Shown piece after piece: positions 1 to 6,473 of a DNA stretch of 59,593 bases (positions are counted from its first letter, which is position 1; each line of letters begins with the position of its first letter). Location: contig JAFDYC010000095.1 in assembly GCA_018267625.1 (NCBI GenBank), positions 1 through 59,593 of the forward strand, written 5' to 3'. Both the position numbers and the translations under genes were made by a program. The notes under the pieces are model-generated. The model did not search any database. It had not been told where the DNA came from and saw only the letters and a program-made list of their open reading frames with translations. Source of the DNA: Bacteroidota bacterium. GTDB taxonomy: Bacteria > Bacteroidota > Bacteroidia > Chitinophagales > Chitinophagaceae.

Positions 1-181
1 CGCTCACGCGTAGGCCCATGCCATAACAAAGGCGGAGCATGGTGTTGTGCTTCAGATTTGTGGTGTTGTCGAACTCAAGTTCAGGAAAGGTTGTAAAGGA
101 TGCCGGGTAGGAAATTGGCCAACTAAAAATATTAAAGCAGCACGGATTAGGACATATTGAATGGCTTACGGAAGTTTCCAT
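1..181 (-). CDS. Tyrosine recombinase/integrase fragment (partial, runs off the window)
   Basis: A frame on the minus strand opens with ATG at 179-181 and stays open to the window edge (60 codons visible). It contains NLKHNTMLRLCYGMGLRVS-like sequence, which matches the block of XerC/XerD-type recombinases holding the first catalytic arginine (GLRVS at residues 56-60). The N-terminal SAM-like DNA-binding domain expected before this block is absent: only about 45 residues precede it, and the start overlaps the end of the GH3 gene by 16 bp. It is therefore either a truncated remnant or a short Bacteroidota integrase whose start I misplaced. Strand transfer by this family uses R-K-H-R-H-Y; only the first R can be seen. 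Family call is fairly secure, intactness is not. Confidence 0.5.
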   Translation of the reverse strand, partial: METSVSHSICPNPCCFNIFSWPISYPASFTTFPELEFDNTTNLKHNTMLRLCYGMGLRVS

Positions 182-1665
182 GCCAGCAGGGCATCTGCTA
201 TGTGGCGGTCGTTGCTGAGGCGGGGTACTTTGTTTTGGCCGCCCAGTTTACCTTCCTGCTTCATATATTCAATAAACGCATCGGGGCGTAGTGGGCATAT
301 ATGCAAAGCCTGTAGGATGCCCCCACTGATAAGGTCGTTGTAATAGATGTTCTTTTCGCGTAGGGCTTCATCGGCCAGACGGGCAAATTCTGGCAAAGAA
401 GCCGGTGGGTTTTCAAAAGCGATATACCATTCGTGGTAGGGGAGGCCAGACGCAACCTGTACCATCGGGGCAACGGTAAATTCGATGATCCGGGCACCGG
501 TTTTTTCTGTTGCAGCCAGCAAGGCGGCTTCCACTTCTTCGCCAATGACGTGTTCGCCAAAGGCGGAAATAAAATGCTTTGTACGGCCCGTGACAAGGAT
601 ACGAAAAGGGTTCAGGGATACGAAGCGGACGGTATCGCCAATATTGTAACCCCAAAGCCCGGCATTGCTGTTGATGATGAGGGCGTAGTTTTCATTCAAC
701 TTCACATCGGCCAGACTAAGGCGGGTAGGATGTGGGTTGAAGATTTCAGCGGCAGGTACAAATTCGAAATAGATGCCACTATCTGTGTTCAGGAGCAGAC
801 CTTCCTGATCTAAGGTGTCTTGAAAGGCAAAAAAGCCCTCGGAGGCGGGGAAGGTTTCCAGGGTGTCAATCTGTCCGCCGAGCGAATCGAGAAGCTTTGC
901 TTTGTAAGGTTCAAAAGCGACACCTCCGTGCACCAGTACTTGCAGGTTGGTGAAGATTTGTTTGATTTTTTTCCCTCCGGAGCGTTCCTGGAGCCAGTCG
1001 AAATACATCTGAATCCAGGGTGGGATTCCGGAAATGAGGCGCAGATCCTGCCCAAACGTTTCGGTAACGATTTTAGCCAGTTTACTTTCCCAGTCTTCGA
1101 TGCAATTAGTTTCAAAAGAAGGGAGCTGATTTGCACGCAGGTATCGGGGGATAAAATGATTGACGATGCCACTGAGTCGTCCTGTGGGAATACCACCCAC
1201 ACGTTCCAGGGTAGGGGAGCCGGAAAGGAAGATCATTTTTCCGTCTGCGAAGGCCGGTTTGCCACTTTCTGCCATATAACAGAGTAAGGCATTGCGGGCG
1301 GTATCAATATGGTTTCCGATGGAGTCTTTGGTAATCGGGATGTATTTGACTCCGCTGGTAGTACCGCTGGTTTTAGCAAAATAGAGTGGCTTGCCCCGCC
1401 AAAGCACATGTTCCCGCCCTTCTTTAATCTTATTGATGTAAGAAGAGAGGGCTTCATAATCGCGTAGGGGAACTGCCTGAGAAAAAGCAGGGTAGTCGTT
1501 AAGCTCCCGGAATTTGTGTTCTTGCCCGAAGTCGGTACGCAGGCCCAGCTTCAGTAGGTGTTGAAGGATGGCAGCCTGGTCGGAAAGGGCAGTCATCATG
1601 CCTTTACGGATTCGGCTATGGATGATGTTGGCGTAAGGGCGGGCCAGGAAAGACTTGAATTTCAT
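166..1665 (-). CDS. GH3 family adenylating protein (paralog 1)
   Basis: A 499-residue protein of the GH3 family, known in plants as acyl-acid amido synthetases (ATP-dependent adenylation of a carboxylate, then transfer to an amino acid). The bacterial substrate is unknown. The ATP-binding loop KTSGTTSG is at residues 98-105, and the C-terminal half has the family blocks around 'NSNAGLWGYNIGDTVRF' and 'SAFGEHVIGEE'. Length is normal for the family. The start ATG is followed by a typical amphipathic N-terminus. It is cytosolic, with no signal peptide. It lies divergent from rplU. A second, diverged copy is at 32373-33884. I infer an acyl-adenylating enzyme but cannot name its substrate. Confidence 0.85.
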   Translation of the reverse strand: MKFKSFLARPYANIIHSRIRKGMMTALSDQAAILQHLLKLGLRTDFGQEHKFRELNDYPAFSQAVPLRDYEALSSYINKIKEGREHVLWRGKPLYFAKTSGTTSGVKYIPITKDSIGNHIDTARNALLCYMAESGKPAFADGKMIFLSGSPTLERVGGIPTGRLSGIVNHFIPRYLRANQLPSFETNCIEDWESKLAKIVTETFGQDLRLISGIPPWIQMYFDWLQERSGGKKIKQIFTNLQVLVHGGVAFEPYKAKLLDSLGGQIDTLETFPASEGFFAFQDTLDQEGLLLNTDSGIYFEFVPAAEIFNPHPTRLSLADVKLNENYALIINSNAGLWGYNIGDTVRFVSLNPFRILVTGRTKHFISAFGEHVIGEEVEAALLAATEKTGARIIEFTVAPMVQVASGLPYHEWYIAFENPPASLPEFARLADEALREKNIYYNDLISGGILQALHICPLRPDAFIEYMKQEGKLGGQNKVPRLSNDRHIADALLAWKLP

Positions 1666-1690
1666 GCCACTTGCGAAGAACGGTTAAAAA

Positions 1691-1710
1691 TAATCCACAG
1701 CCGTGGATAA
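1691..1710. other. Palindrome resembling two inverted DnaA boxes
   Basis: The stretch reads TAATCCAC-AGCC-GTGGATAA. Each arm is close to the DnaA box TTATCCACA (the minus-strand arm reads TTATCCACG). It sits between the divergent GH3 and rplU genes. One inverted pair is too little to call an origin; it could be a DnaA-responsive operator or chance. Confidence 0.3.
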
Positions 1711-1780
1711 CTAAAAGTTGCAAAGGGTAATAGGGAATCAGAATTTTAGGCAGATAATACGGGAAGTTCTTTGAATTTTA

Positions 1781-1813
1781 TTTGCACCGAAAGGGCAAGC
1801 GACATTACCTTTG
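1781..1813 (+). promoter_or_regulatory. Bacteroidota-type promoter of rplU-rpmA
   Basis: TTTG at 1781-1784 (-33) and TACCTTTG at 1806-1813 (-7, an exact TAnnTTTG) are separated by 21 bp, which fits the known spacing in this phylum. Transcription would start near 1820, so rplU must start at the ATG at 1834 and not further upstream in the open frame. Confidence 0.75.
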
Positions 1814-1833
1814 CGCGAAATTTTTTGACATTC

Positions 1834-2136
1834 ATGTTTGCGATAGTAACCATAGCCGGTCAGCAGTTTAAAGTACGCAGCGGCGAAGAGATTTTTGTTC
1901 ATCGCCTTGCTGGCAATGTGGGCGACAAAGTGTCGTTCAAAGAAGTGCTGATGACCGGGGGTGATACCGGAGTTCAGGCCGGTTCCAGCCTTTCGACTTC
2001 CGTAGAAGCTGAAATTCTGAGCCACCTGAAGGGTGATAAGGTTCTGGTCTTCAAAAAGAAGCGCCGTAAGGGTTATCAGAAGCTGAACGGCCACCGTCAA
2101 TGCCTGACAAAAATCCGAATTGGCGCTATTGCGTAA
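1834..2136 (+). CDS. rplU: 50S ribosomal protein L21
   Basis: A 100-residue protein that begins MFAIVTIAGQQFKV and ends with the Lys-rich RNA-binding block KKKRRKGYQKLNGHRQ, both diagnostic of bacterial L21, which binds 23S rRNA near L20. Length matches the family (about 100-105). The reading frame is open upstream, but the promoter -7 element at 1806-1813 excludes any earlier start, so ATG 1834 is chosen. It is followed after 76 bp by rpmA, the conserved L21-L27 pair, probably one transcript. Confidence 0.97.
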   Translation: MFAIVTIAGQQFKVRSGEEIFVHRLAGNVGDKVSFKEVLMTGGDTGVQAGSSLSTSVEAEILSHLKGDKVLVFKKKRRKGYQKLNGHRQCLTKIRIGAIA

Positions 2137-2212
2137 CGCAAAAAATCGAAGCCGATGCCGGCTATACGATTTCATACCCAACATTCAGCTCAAACAATAA
2201 CAGCAAAAAGAA

Positions 2213-2476
2213 ATGGCACATAAAAAAGGTGAAGGCTCGGTAAAAAACGGTCGTGATTCACACAGCAAACGCCTCGGTGTAAAAATCTTCGGTGGCCAGC
2301 CTGCCATCAACGGAAATATCATTGTTCGCCAACGCGGCACTGTGTATCATCCCGGTGAAGGCGTAGGTTTAGGCAAGGATTTCACTATCTACGCAACGCG
2401 CGATGGTATCGTGGAATTCCGCAAGACCCGCAGCAAGACACTCATCAGTGTTGCCGAGCTGCCAGCCGAAGCATAA
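2213..2476 (+). CDS. rpmA: 50S ribosomal protein L27
   Basis: An 87-residue protein starting [20 protein letters not shown]. This conserved N-terminus reaches the peptidyl-transferase centre and stabilises the tRNA ends. The N-terminus is of the directly mature type: there is no Firmicutes-style cleavable leader. The motif [18 protein letters not shown] is also diagnostic. It lies downstream of rplU, likely cotranscribed from the promoter at 1781-1813. The 184 bp after it carry no recognisable gene. Confidence 0.98.
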   Translation: MAHKKGEGSVKNGRDSHSKRLGVKIFGGQPAINGNIIVRQRGTVYHPGEGVGLGKDFTIYATRDGIVEFRKTRSKTLISVAELPAEA

Positions 2477-2660
2477 GGTTCAAAGAGCACCACGAAGTTC
2501 TTTCAAGTCGGGAAAACCAAAGTATTCAGCGCGTCTCACAACCGCGCTTTATCTTTTGTTGCTGTATCAGGAAATAAACGAAACAATCTGTGGGGCATCA
2601 CAACTAACCCGCCGCACAGTTGCGATATAGTTTTTTGTTTAACCCTTAAATTTCACAACC

Positions 2661-2984
2661 ATGGCAACAGCAAAAAAAGCTCCGGCAAAGAAAGCCGCAG
2701 CGCCCAAGAAAGCAGCGCCGAAAAAGGCAGCCGCTAAAAAAGCTCCGGCAAAGAAAGCCGCAGCGCCCAAGAAAGCCGCCGCTAAGAAAGCTCCGGCAAA
2801 AAAAGCTGCCGCTCCTAAGAAAGCCGCCGCTAAGAAGGCACCCGCCAAGAAAGCCGCTGCTCCTAAGAAAGCCGCTGCTAAGAAAGCTCCCGCCAAGAAA
2901 GCACCCGCCAAGAAAGCTGCTGCACCCAAGAAAGCTGCTCCTAAGAAGGCCGCTCCCAAGGGCTCAGGTAATTCTACTATGTAG
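2661..2984 (+). CDS. Histone H1-like Lys/Ala/Pro-rich DNA-binding protein
   Basis: A 107-residue protein made almost wholly of Lys, Ala and Pro, in AKKAPAKK/AAPKKAA units, with a short polar tail GSGNSTM. This composition matches bacterial histone H1-like proteins (chlamydial Hc, Bordetella BpH1, Bacteroidota 'histone H1'), which bind and compact DNA electrostatically and are intrinsically disordered. The start ATG follows a short AT-rich leader (TTTCACAACC). The gene is single, between rpmA and an intrinsic terminator at 3014-3045. The minus strand of the same stretch is also open (Ala/Phe/Leu-rich), but that is a by-product of the repeats. Confidence 0.85.
   Translation: MATAKKAPAKKAAAPKKAAPKKAAAKKAPAKKAAAPKKAAAKKAPAKKAAAPKKAAAKKAPAKKAAAPKKAAAKKAPAKKAPAKKAAAPKKAAPKKAAPKGSGNSTM
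2670..2939 (+). repeat. Tandem 48-bp (16-residue) repeats inside the histone-like gene
   Basis: Residues 4-19, 25-40, 41-56, 57-72 and a lengthened copy at 73-93 all follow the 16-residue plan AKKAPAKKAAAPKKAA. The DNA copies differ mainly at third codon positions (gct/gcc/gca), so the units are protein-selected and not freshly duplicated. Unit number could vary between strains. Confidence 0.8.
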
Positions 2985-3013
2985 TAAGCCTTGGAGTATC
3001 CGCTCCTTTATTG

Positions 3014-3045
3014 AAGAGGCCGCATTCCCTGCGGTCTCTTTTTTT
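3014..3045 (+). terminator. Intrinsic terminator after the histone-like gene
   Basis: An 11-bp stem (AAGAGGCCGCA / TGCGGTCTCTT, one G-U pair) with a 5-nt loop, followed by a run of T to 3045. Confidence 0.85.
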
Positions 3046-3147
3046 AGCCCTGGTACTGTGAATAGCCTTTGATTATGGCTTTTCGATTCCTCTAGGTTTG
3101 TTGCTCCTTCGCCCACGCAGCTTACCCCAAGCCCGAACTACTTGCCC

Positions 3148-3155
3148 TAAGTTTG
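3148..3155 (+). promoter_or_regulatory. -7 element TAAGTTTG
   Basis: An exact TAnnTTTG match 25 bp before the ATG at 3180. No good -33 TTG is seen at the right distance. It supports ATG 3180, not the in-frame TTG at 3153, as the start of the next gene. Confidence 0.45.
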
Positions 3156-3179
3156 CAGCCCTTTCGTACACGCAAGCTT

Positions 3180-3428
3180 ATGTCCAGCCAGCACCAAAAC
3201 AGAAACAAAGTGTGGCGCCGCTTTCAGGCCGGCCGTCACATCGTTATGGGCCTGATTTTAATGGCACTGGCGTATGCGCTGGTTCGTTTTCGCAGCTTTG
3301 GTGCTATTGAGCTCTCTGCTACAAGTGCTTACACACTGGGAGCTATTCTCGTGGTGTACGGTTTGTTTCGCATTTGGCGGGGAGGCCTGGAGCTGCGAAA
3401 GAAAGACAGCGATGATTTTATCACCTGA
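3180..3428 (+). CDS. Small two-helix membrane protein
   Basis: An 82-residue protein with a basic N-terminus (MSSQHQNRNKVWRRF), two hydrophobic segments (about residues 22-40 and 49-66) and a charged tail (RKKDSDDF). It is probably an inner-membrane hairpin protein. I do not recognise the family. It directly precedes the PstS-like lipoprotein by 51 bp and may be cotranscribed with it and the TPR protein. An in-frame TTG at 3153 would add 9 residues but overlaps the -7 element. Confidence 0.6.
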   Translation: MSSQHQNRNKVWRRFQAGRHIVMGLILMALAYALVRFRSFGAIELSATSAYTLGAILVVYGLFRIWRGGLELRKKDSDDFIT

Positions 3429-3479
3429 GCCCGGTCTTTTAACCTTCCGTTTTTTAGCCCTGCTCGTAAAATTGTAGCT

Positions 3480-4403
3480 ATGCGTCTTGCTTTTCAAAGC
3501 TTCTTGTTCGCTATCGCCTGCCTGTGTTTCGCCGCCTGTGGTAACCAATCAAATGCACCCACCGACACCCCCAACAGTGGCACCATTGATATCTCGGTGG
3601 ATGAGACCTACAAACCCGTCATTGAGGAGGAACTACATGTATTTGATAGCAGCAACCCCAATGCCCACATCAATGTCCATTACAAAAGCGAGGCAGACTG
3701 CTTTAAAGATTATCTGGCAGGAAAGGCCAGGCTCATATTAGTTACCCGCGACTTGAGCGATGCGGAGAAAAGGTATTGCGAGAGCAGGCAAATTGTGCCG
3801 CAAGCTTTAGCCATTGCCCGCGATGCTGTTGCCGTTATCGTCAACCCTAAGGATAAGGACACTGCTTTCGGCCTGGAGCAGCTCCGCGGCATCCTCAGTG
3901 GCACGTTCAATAAAAAGTATAACGTCGTCTTCGACAATAATGGCTCTTCCACCTTGCGCTATCTACAGGATTCGATTCTGAAAAATGAAGTGTTGGGGAA
4001 GAATGTATTCGCGGTGCAGGGTAATGATTCGGTGGTGCAGTATGTGGCAAACAACCCGGGCAGCATGGGCTTTGTGGGCCTGAGCTATGTGAGCGACAAT
4101 AGCGACCCGAACAATACCGGAGCATTTATCTCCAAAGTGAAGGTGGCCGCCATTTTCAACGATAGCACCCGCGAATACCTACAGCCTTATCAAGCGTACA
4201 TTGCCCTGCGTAGTTACCCGCTTTCCCGCAACCTTTTCTACATCAAGAACGAGACCTTCATGGGCCTCGGCACAGGATTTGCCAATTTCCTGTCACGCGA
4301 CCGGGGCCAACTCATCTTCGCCCACGCGCATCTCTTCCCCCTCCGACTCTCAATTGTCATCCGGCCTGTAGAAATCAGCCACAAACTACCAGGCACCAAC
4401 TAA
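3480..4403 (+). CDS. PstS-like substrate-binding lipoprotein
   Basis: A 307-residue exported protein. The signal peptide ends in the lipobox CFAAC (Cys at about residue 20), predicting a lipid anchor. The rest has the layout of the PBP-like phosphate-binding fold (PstS family): 'GTIDISVDETYKPVIEEE' near the N-terminus, an internal 'LVTRDLSDAEK', a central 'DNNGSSTLRYLQD' loop and a late 'PGSMGFVGLSYVSD'. The genes for the pst permease are not nearby. In Bacteroidota, PstS-like lipoproteins next to a TPR protein often sit in ExbB/TonB-type envelope clusters, so a role other than phosphate import is possible. Confidence 0.75.
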   Translation: MRLAFQSFLFAIACLCFAACGNQSNAPTDTPNSGTIDISVDETYKPVIEEELHVFDSSNPNAHINVHYKSEADCFKDYLAGKARLILVTRDLSDAEKRYCESRQIVPQALAIARDAVAVIVNPKDKDTAFGLEQLRGILSGTFNKKYNVVFDNNGSSTLRYLQDSILKNEVLGKNVFAVQGNDSVVQYVANNPGSMGFVGLSYVSDNSDPNNTGAFISKVKVAAIFNDSTREYLQPYQAYIALRSYPLSRNLFYIKNETFMGLGTGFANFLSRDRGQLIFAHAHLFPLRLSIVIRPVEISHKLPGTN

Positions 4404-4465
4404 TCCAACGAAACCCCTTCTATACAGAAGCATTTTCTATAAGACCAATTCCTGTAAAACAAGCT

Positions 4466-6073
4466 ATGCAATTCAAATCAAGCAAAGCCCTCCTGCTCCT
4501 TTCCTGCACCTCGCTCCTTTCCTTCTTTGCCGGTGCTCAGACATTAGATGAAGGCATCAAAATGGTGTACTACGAGCGCTATACTTCGGCTGAAAAAGTA
4601 TTGGAACCCCTCGCCGCCGGTAATGCACAGGCTAATTATTACCTCGGCCTCGCCCTCCTGGGTGAAGACCGGGATGCAGAAGCCCAGGCCACGTTTTCAA
4701 AATTCCCGGACGATGCTGCCAACAAAGCCGGCCTGGCTTGGGTGGCTTTAAAAAGCAAGAAAACAGATGATGGCATGAAACAGGCAATGGCCGTTGCGGA
4801 CATGGCCAAAAGAAAAAACTGGGAGCCACTGCAATATGCTGCAGATGCCATCAACTACGGTGGCGGCGATGCCCAAAAAGCCGTGGACTATTATGAAGAG
4901 GCCATCAAAAAAGGCGTGGATAATGTAGCCCTCCGCATTGGTCTGGGGGATGCTTACCTGCGCATGAATGGCGGTGGCGGCAAAGCCATGGACAACTATG
5001 AAAAAGCCGTGGCCATGGACCCCAAAAATTCCCTGGGCTATTCCCGCATCGGTAAGCTGTGGTATGATGCCCACAACTACAACGATGCGCTCAGCAACTA
5101 CGAAAAAGCTAAGAATGCTGACCCTTCCAACCCACTACCCTATAACGACCTCGCCAACGCCTATTTCAATGTGGGCAAGTATGACCTCGCCAAGCAAAAC
5201 ATCGAGCAGTATCTGAAACTGTCAGACCAAAGCTGCAACGACAAAATCCGCTATGCCAATATCCTCTTCCTGGCCAAAGACTACACCGATGCCATTGCCA
5301 AAATGCAGGAAGTACTGGGCAACTGCGGCAGCAAACCCTACATGTACCGCGTGCTGGGCTACAGCCAATACGAAACCAAAGACTACAGCAATGCCCTACA
5401 AAACATGAAGACCTTCTTCAGCAAACAAAGTGACCCAAGCAAAGTCCTGCCTTCAGACTACATGTATATGGCCAAGATTTTCGGAGCACAAAAAATGGCA
5501 GACAGTGCCAATTTCTACTACACCAAAGCCCTGGCGGTGGACACCTCCACCAACAAGCGTAAAATCTACATTGACATCGCAGAGAGCTATAAGGAAATGG
5601 GCAATGACACCGGATACAAAATGGCTGGAGACTATTATAAGAAAGCCATTGATGCCGATTCCAGCCATGCAACTGCGGTGGACTACTTCTACTGGGGCCT
5701 CTACACCTATTATGGCAAAGACTACACCCAGGCTGCCCAGGCCTTTGAACTGATGGAAGCCAAGTTTAGCGACCAGCCTTCCGCCGTGTACTGGCGTGCC
5801 CGTGTGGCTGCCGCTGTAGATAATGAAGGCAAGACCGGCGAAGCCATTCCTTACTTCAAAAAATGGCTGGCCATCCCCGAAACCGAAGCCTACAAACGCA
5901 AGCCTTCCGACCTGCTTTGGGCCTATCAGTACATGGCACTCGTGGCGTACAACAAAGACAACAATGCTGACCTGAAAGACAACCTGGCACGCATCAAGGA
6001 AATTGACCCGACCAACGCGCTCGCCAAACAACTCGAAGACATCATGGCGAAACGCACGAAGACGAAGAAGTAA
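4466..6073 (+). CDS. Secreted tetratricopeptide-repeat protein
   Basis: A 535-residue protein with a cleavable signal peptide (residues 1 to about 24, ending FFAGAQ) followed by about ten TPR units through the whole mature chain (for example 'GYSRIGKLWYDAHNYNDALSNYEKA' at about 190-215 and 'DYYKKAIDADSSHATAVDYFYWG'). The tail is basic (KRTKTKK). TPRs are scaffolds for protein partners, so this is likely a periplasmic adaptor. It follows the PstS-like lipoprotein by 62 bp, probably in one operon closed by the terminator at 6095-6125. The partner cannot be read from sequence. Confidence 0.85.
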   Translation: MQFKSSKALLLLSCTSLLSFFAGAQTLDEGIKMVYYERYTSAEKVLEPLAAGNAQANYYLGLALLGEDRDAEAQATFSKFPDDAANKAGLAWVALKSKKTDDGMKQAMAVADMAKRKNWEPLQYAADAINYGGGDAQKAVDYYEEAIKKGVDNVALRIGLGDAYLRMNGGGGKAMDNYEKAVAMDPKNSLGYSRIGKLWYDAHNYNDALSNYEKAKNADPSNPLPYNDLANAYFNVGKYDLAKQNIEQYLKLSDQSCNDKIRYANILFLAKDYTDAIAKMQEVLGNCGSKPYMYRVLGYSQYETKDYSNALQNMKTFFSKQSDPSKVLPSDYMYMAKIFGAQKMADSANFYYTKALAVDTSTNKRKIYIDIAESYKEMGNDTGYKMAGDYYKKAIDADSSHATAVDYFYWGLYTYYGKDYTQAAQAFELMEAKFSDQPSAVYWRARVAAAVDNEGKTGEAIPYFKKWLAIPETEAYKRKPSDLLWAYQYMALVAYNKDNNADLKDNLARIKEIDPTNALAKQLEDIMAKRTKTKK

Positions 6074-6094
6074 CTCGATGGATTGATCCGATTG

Positions 6095-6125
6095 AAAAGG
6101 CCCCATGATTGCACGGGCCTTTTTC
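6095..6125 (+). terminator. Intrinsic terminator after the TPR gene
   Basis: The stem AAAAGGCCC / GGGCCTTTTT encloses an 11-nt loop and runs into a T tract. Confidence 0.85.
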
Positions 6126-6200
6126 ATGTTGCCCCCTGTTCTTCGAGCAGACCTCTTGGTCGGTTGTAAAATTTTTTTTAGTCAGCAGGAGAACCAGCTT

Positions 6201-6353
6201 CAGCTTCGTTGCGTCGCACACTGAGGGGCCAGTGCTACTATGTAGCTTTTCACGCAACACGGGTATGATGGCTGTGTTTTCAATCAGGCTCCGGCGTCAT
6301 CCGGGAACTGCCCGGCAGCGAAATCTTGTTGAAGCGTGCGACGCAACGGATGC
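6201..6353. repeat. Inverted pair of the CGTTGCRTCGCAC interspersed repeat
   Basis: In the 400-bp gap between the TPR gene and korA, CTTCGTTGCGTCGCACAC (6204-6221) is mirrored by GCATCCGTTGCGTCGCACGC on the minus strand (6353-6334). Between them is a perfect CCGGG-AACTG-CCCGG hairpin (6301-6315). The left arm aligns over about 60 bp with the copy at 59415-59475, and the right arm with 34036-34096. No coding potential was recognised. The layout is that of a small palindromic or MITE-like mobile repeat. Confidence 0.6.
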
Positions 6354-6426
6354 CGGGCTTTGCACAGTTGCCGACAAACAAAAATGAATCCCTGAAGACC
6401 ATCCTTTTTTTATCGGGCGCTGCACT

Positions 6427-6457
6427 TTTGCTCGTTTCTCTGAAACCGATACCTTGG
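6427..6457 (+). promoter_or_regulatory. Promoter of the 2-oxoacid:ferredoxin oxidoreductase gene
   Basis: TTTG at 6427-6430 and TACCTTGG at 6450-6457 (one mismatch to TAnnTTTG), spacing 19 bp, upstream of the ATG at 6474. Confidence 0.5.
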
Positions 6458-6473
6458 TAGGAAGCTATCGGCT

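Noticed and set aside
1738..2184. A 148-codon minus-strand frame opposite rplU.
   Set aside because: It is antisense to L21 and its promoter; no domain is visible.
2639..2959. A minus-strand frame with Ala/Phe/Leu-rich repeats opposite the histone-like gene.
   Set aside because: It is the complement of the Lys/Ala codon repeats; the plus-strand gene has the start, composition and terminator.
5453..6127. A 224-codon minus-strand frame inside the TPR gene.
   Set aside because: It lies antisense to a clear coding gene and runs through its terminator; no recognisable domain.
6109..6387. A 92-codon plus-strand frame after the TPR gene, with a frame of similar sequence at 59346-59537.
   Set aside because: Both frames begin in or before a terminator, and their likeness comes from the noncoding interspersed repeat, not from a shared protein.
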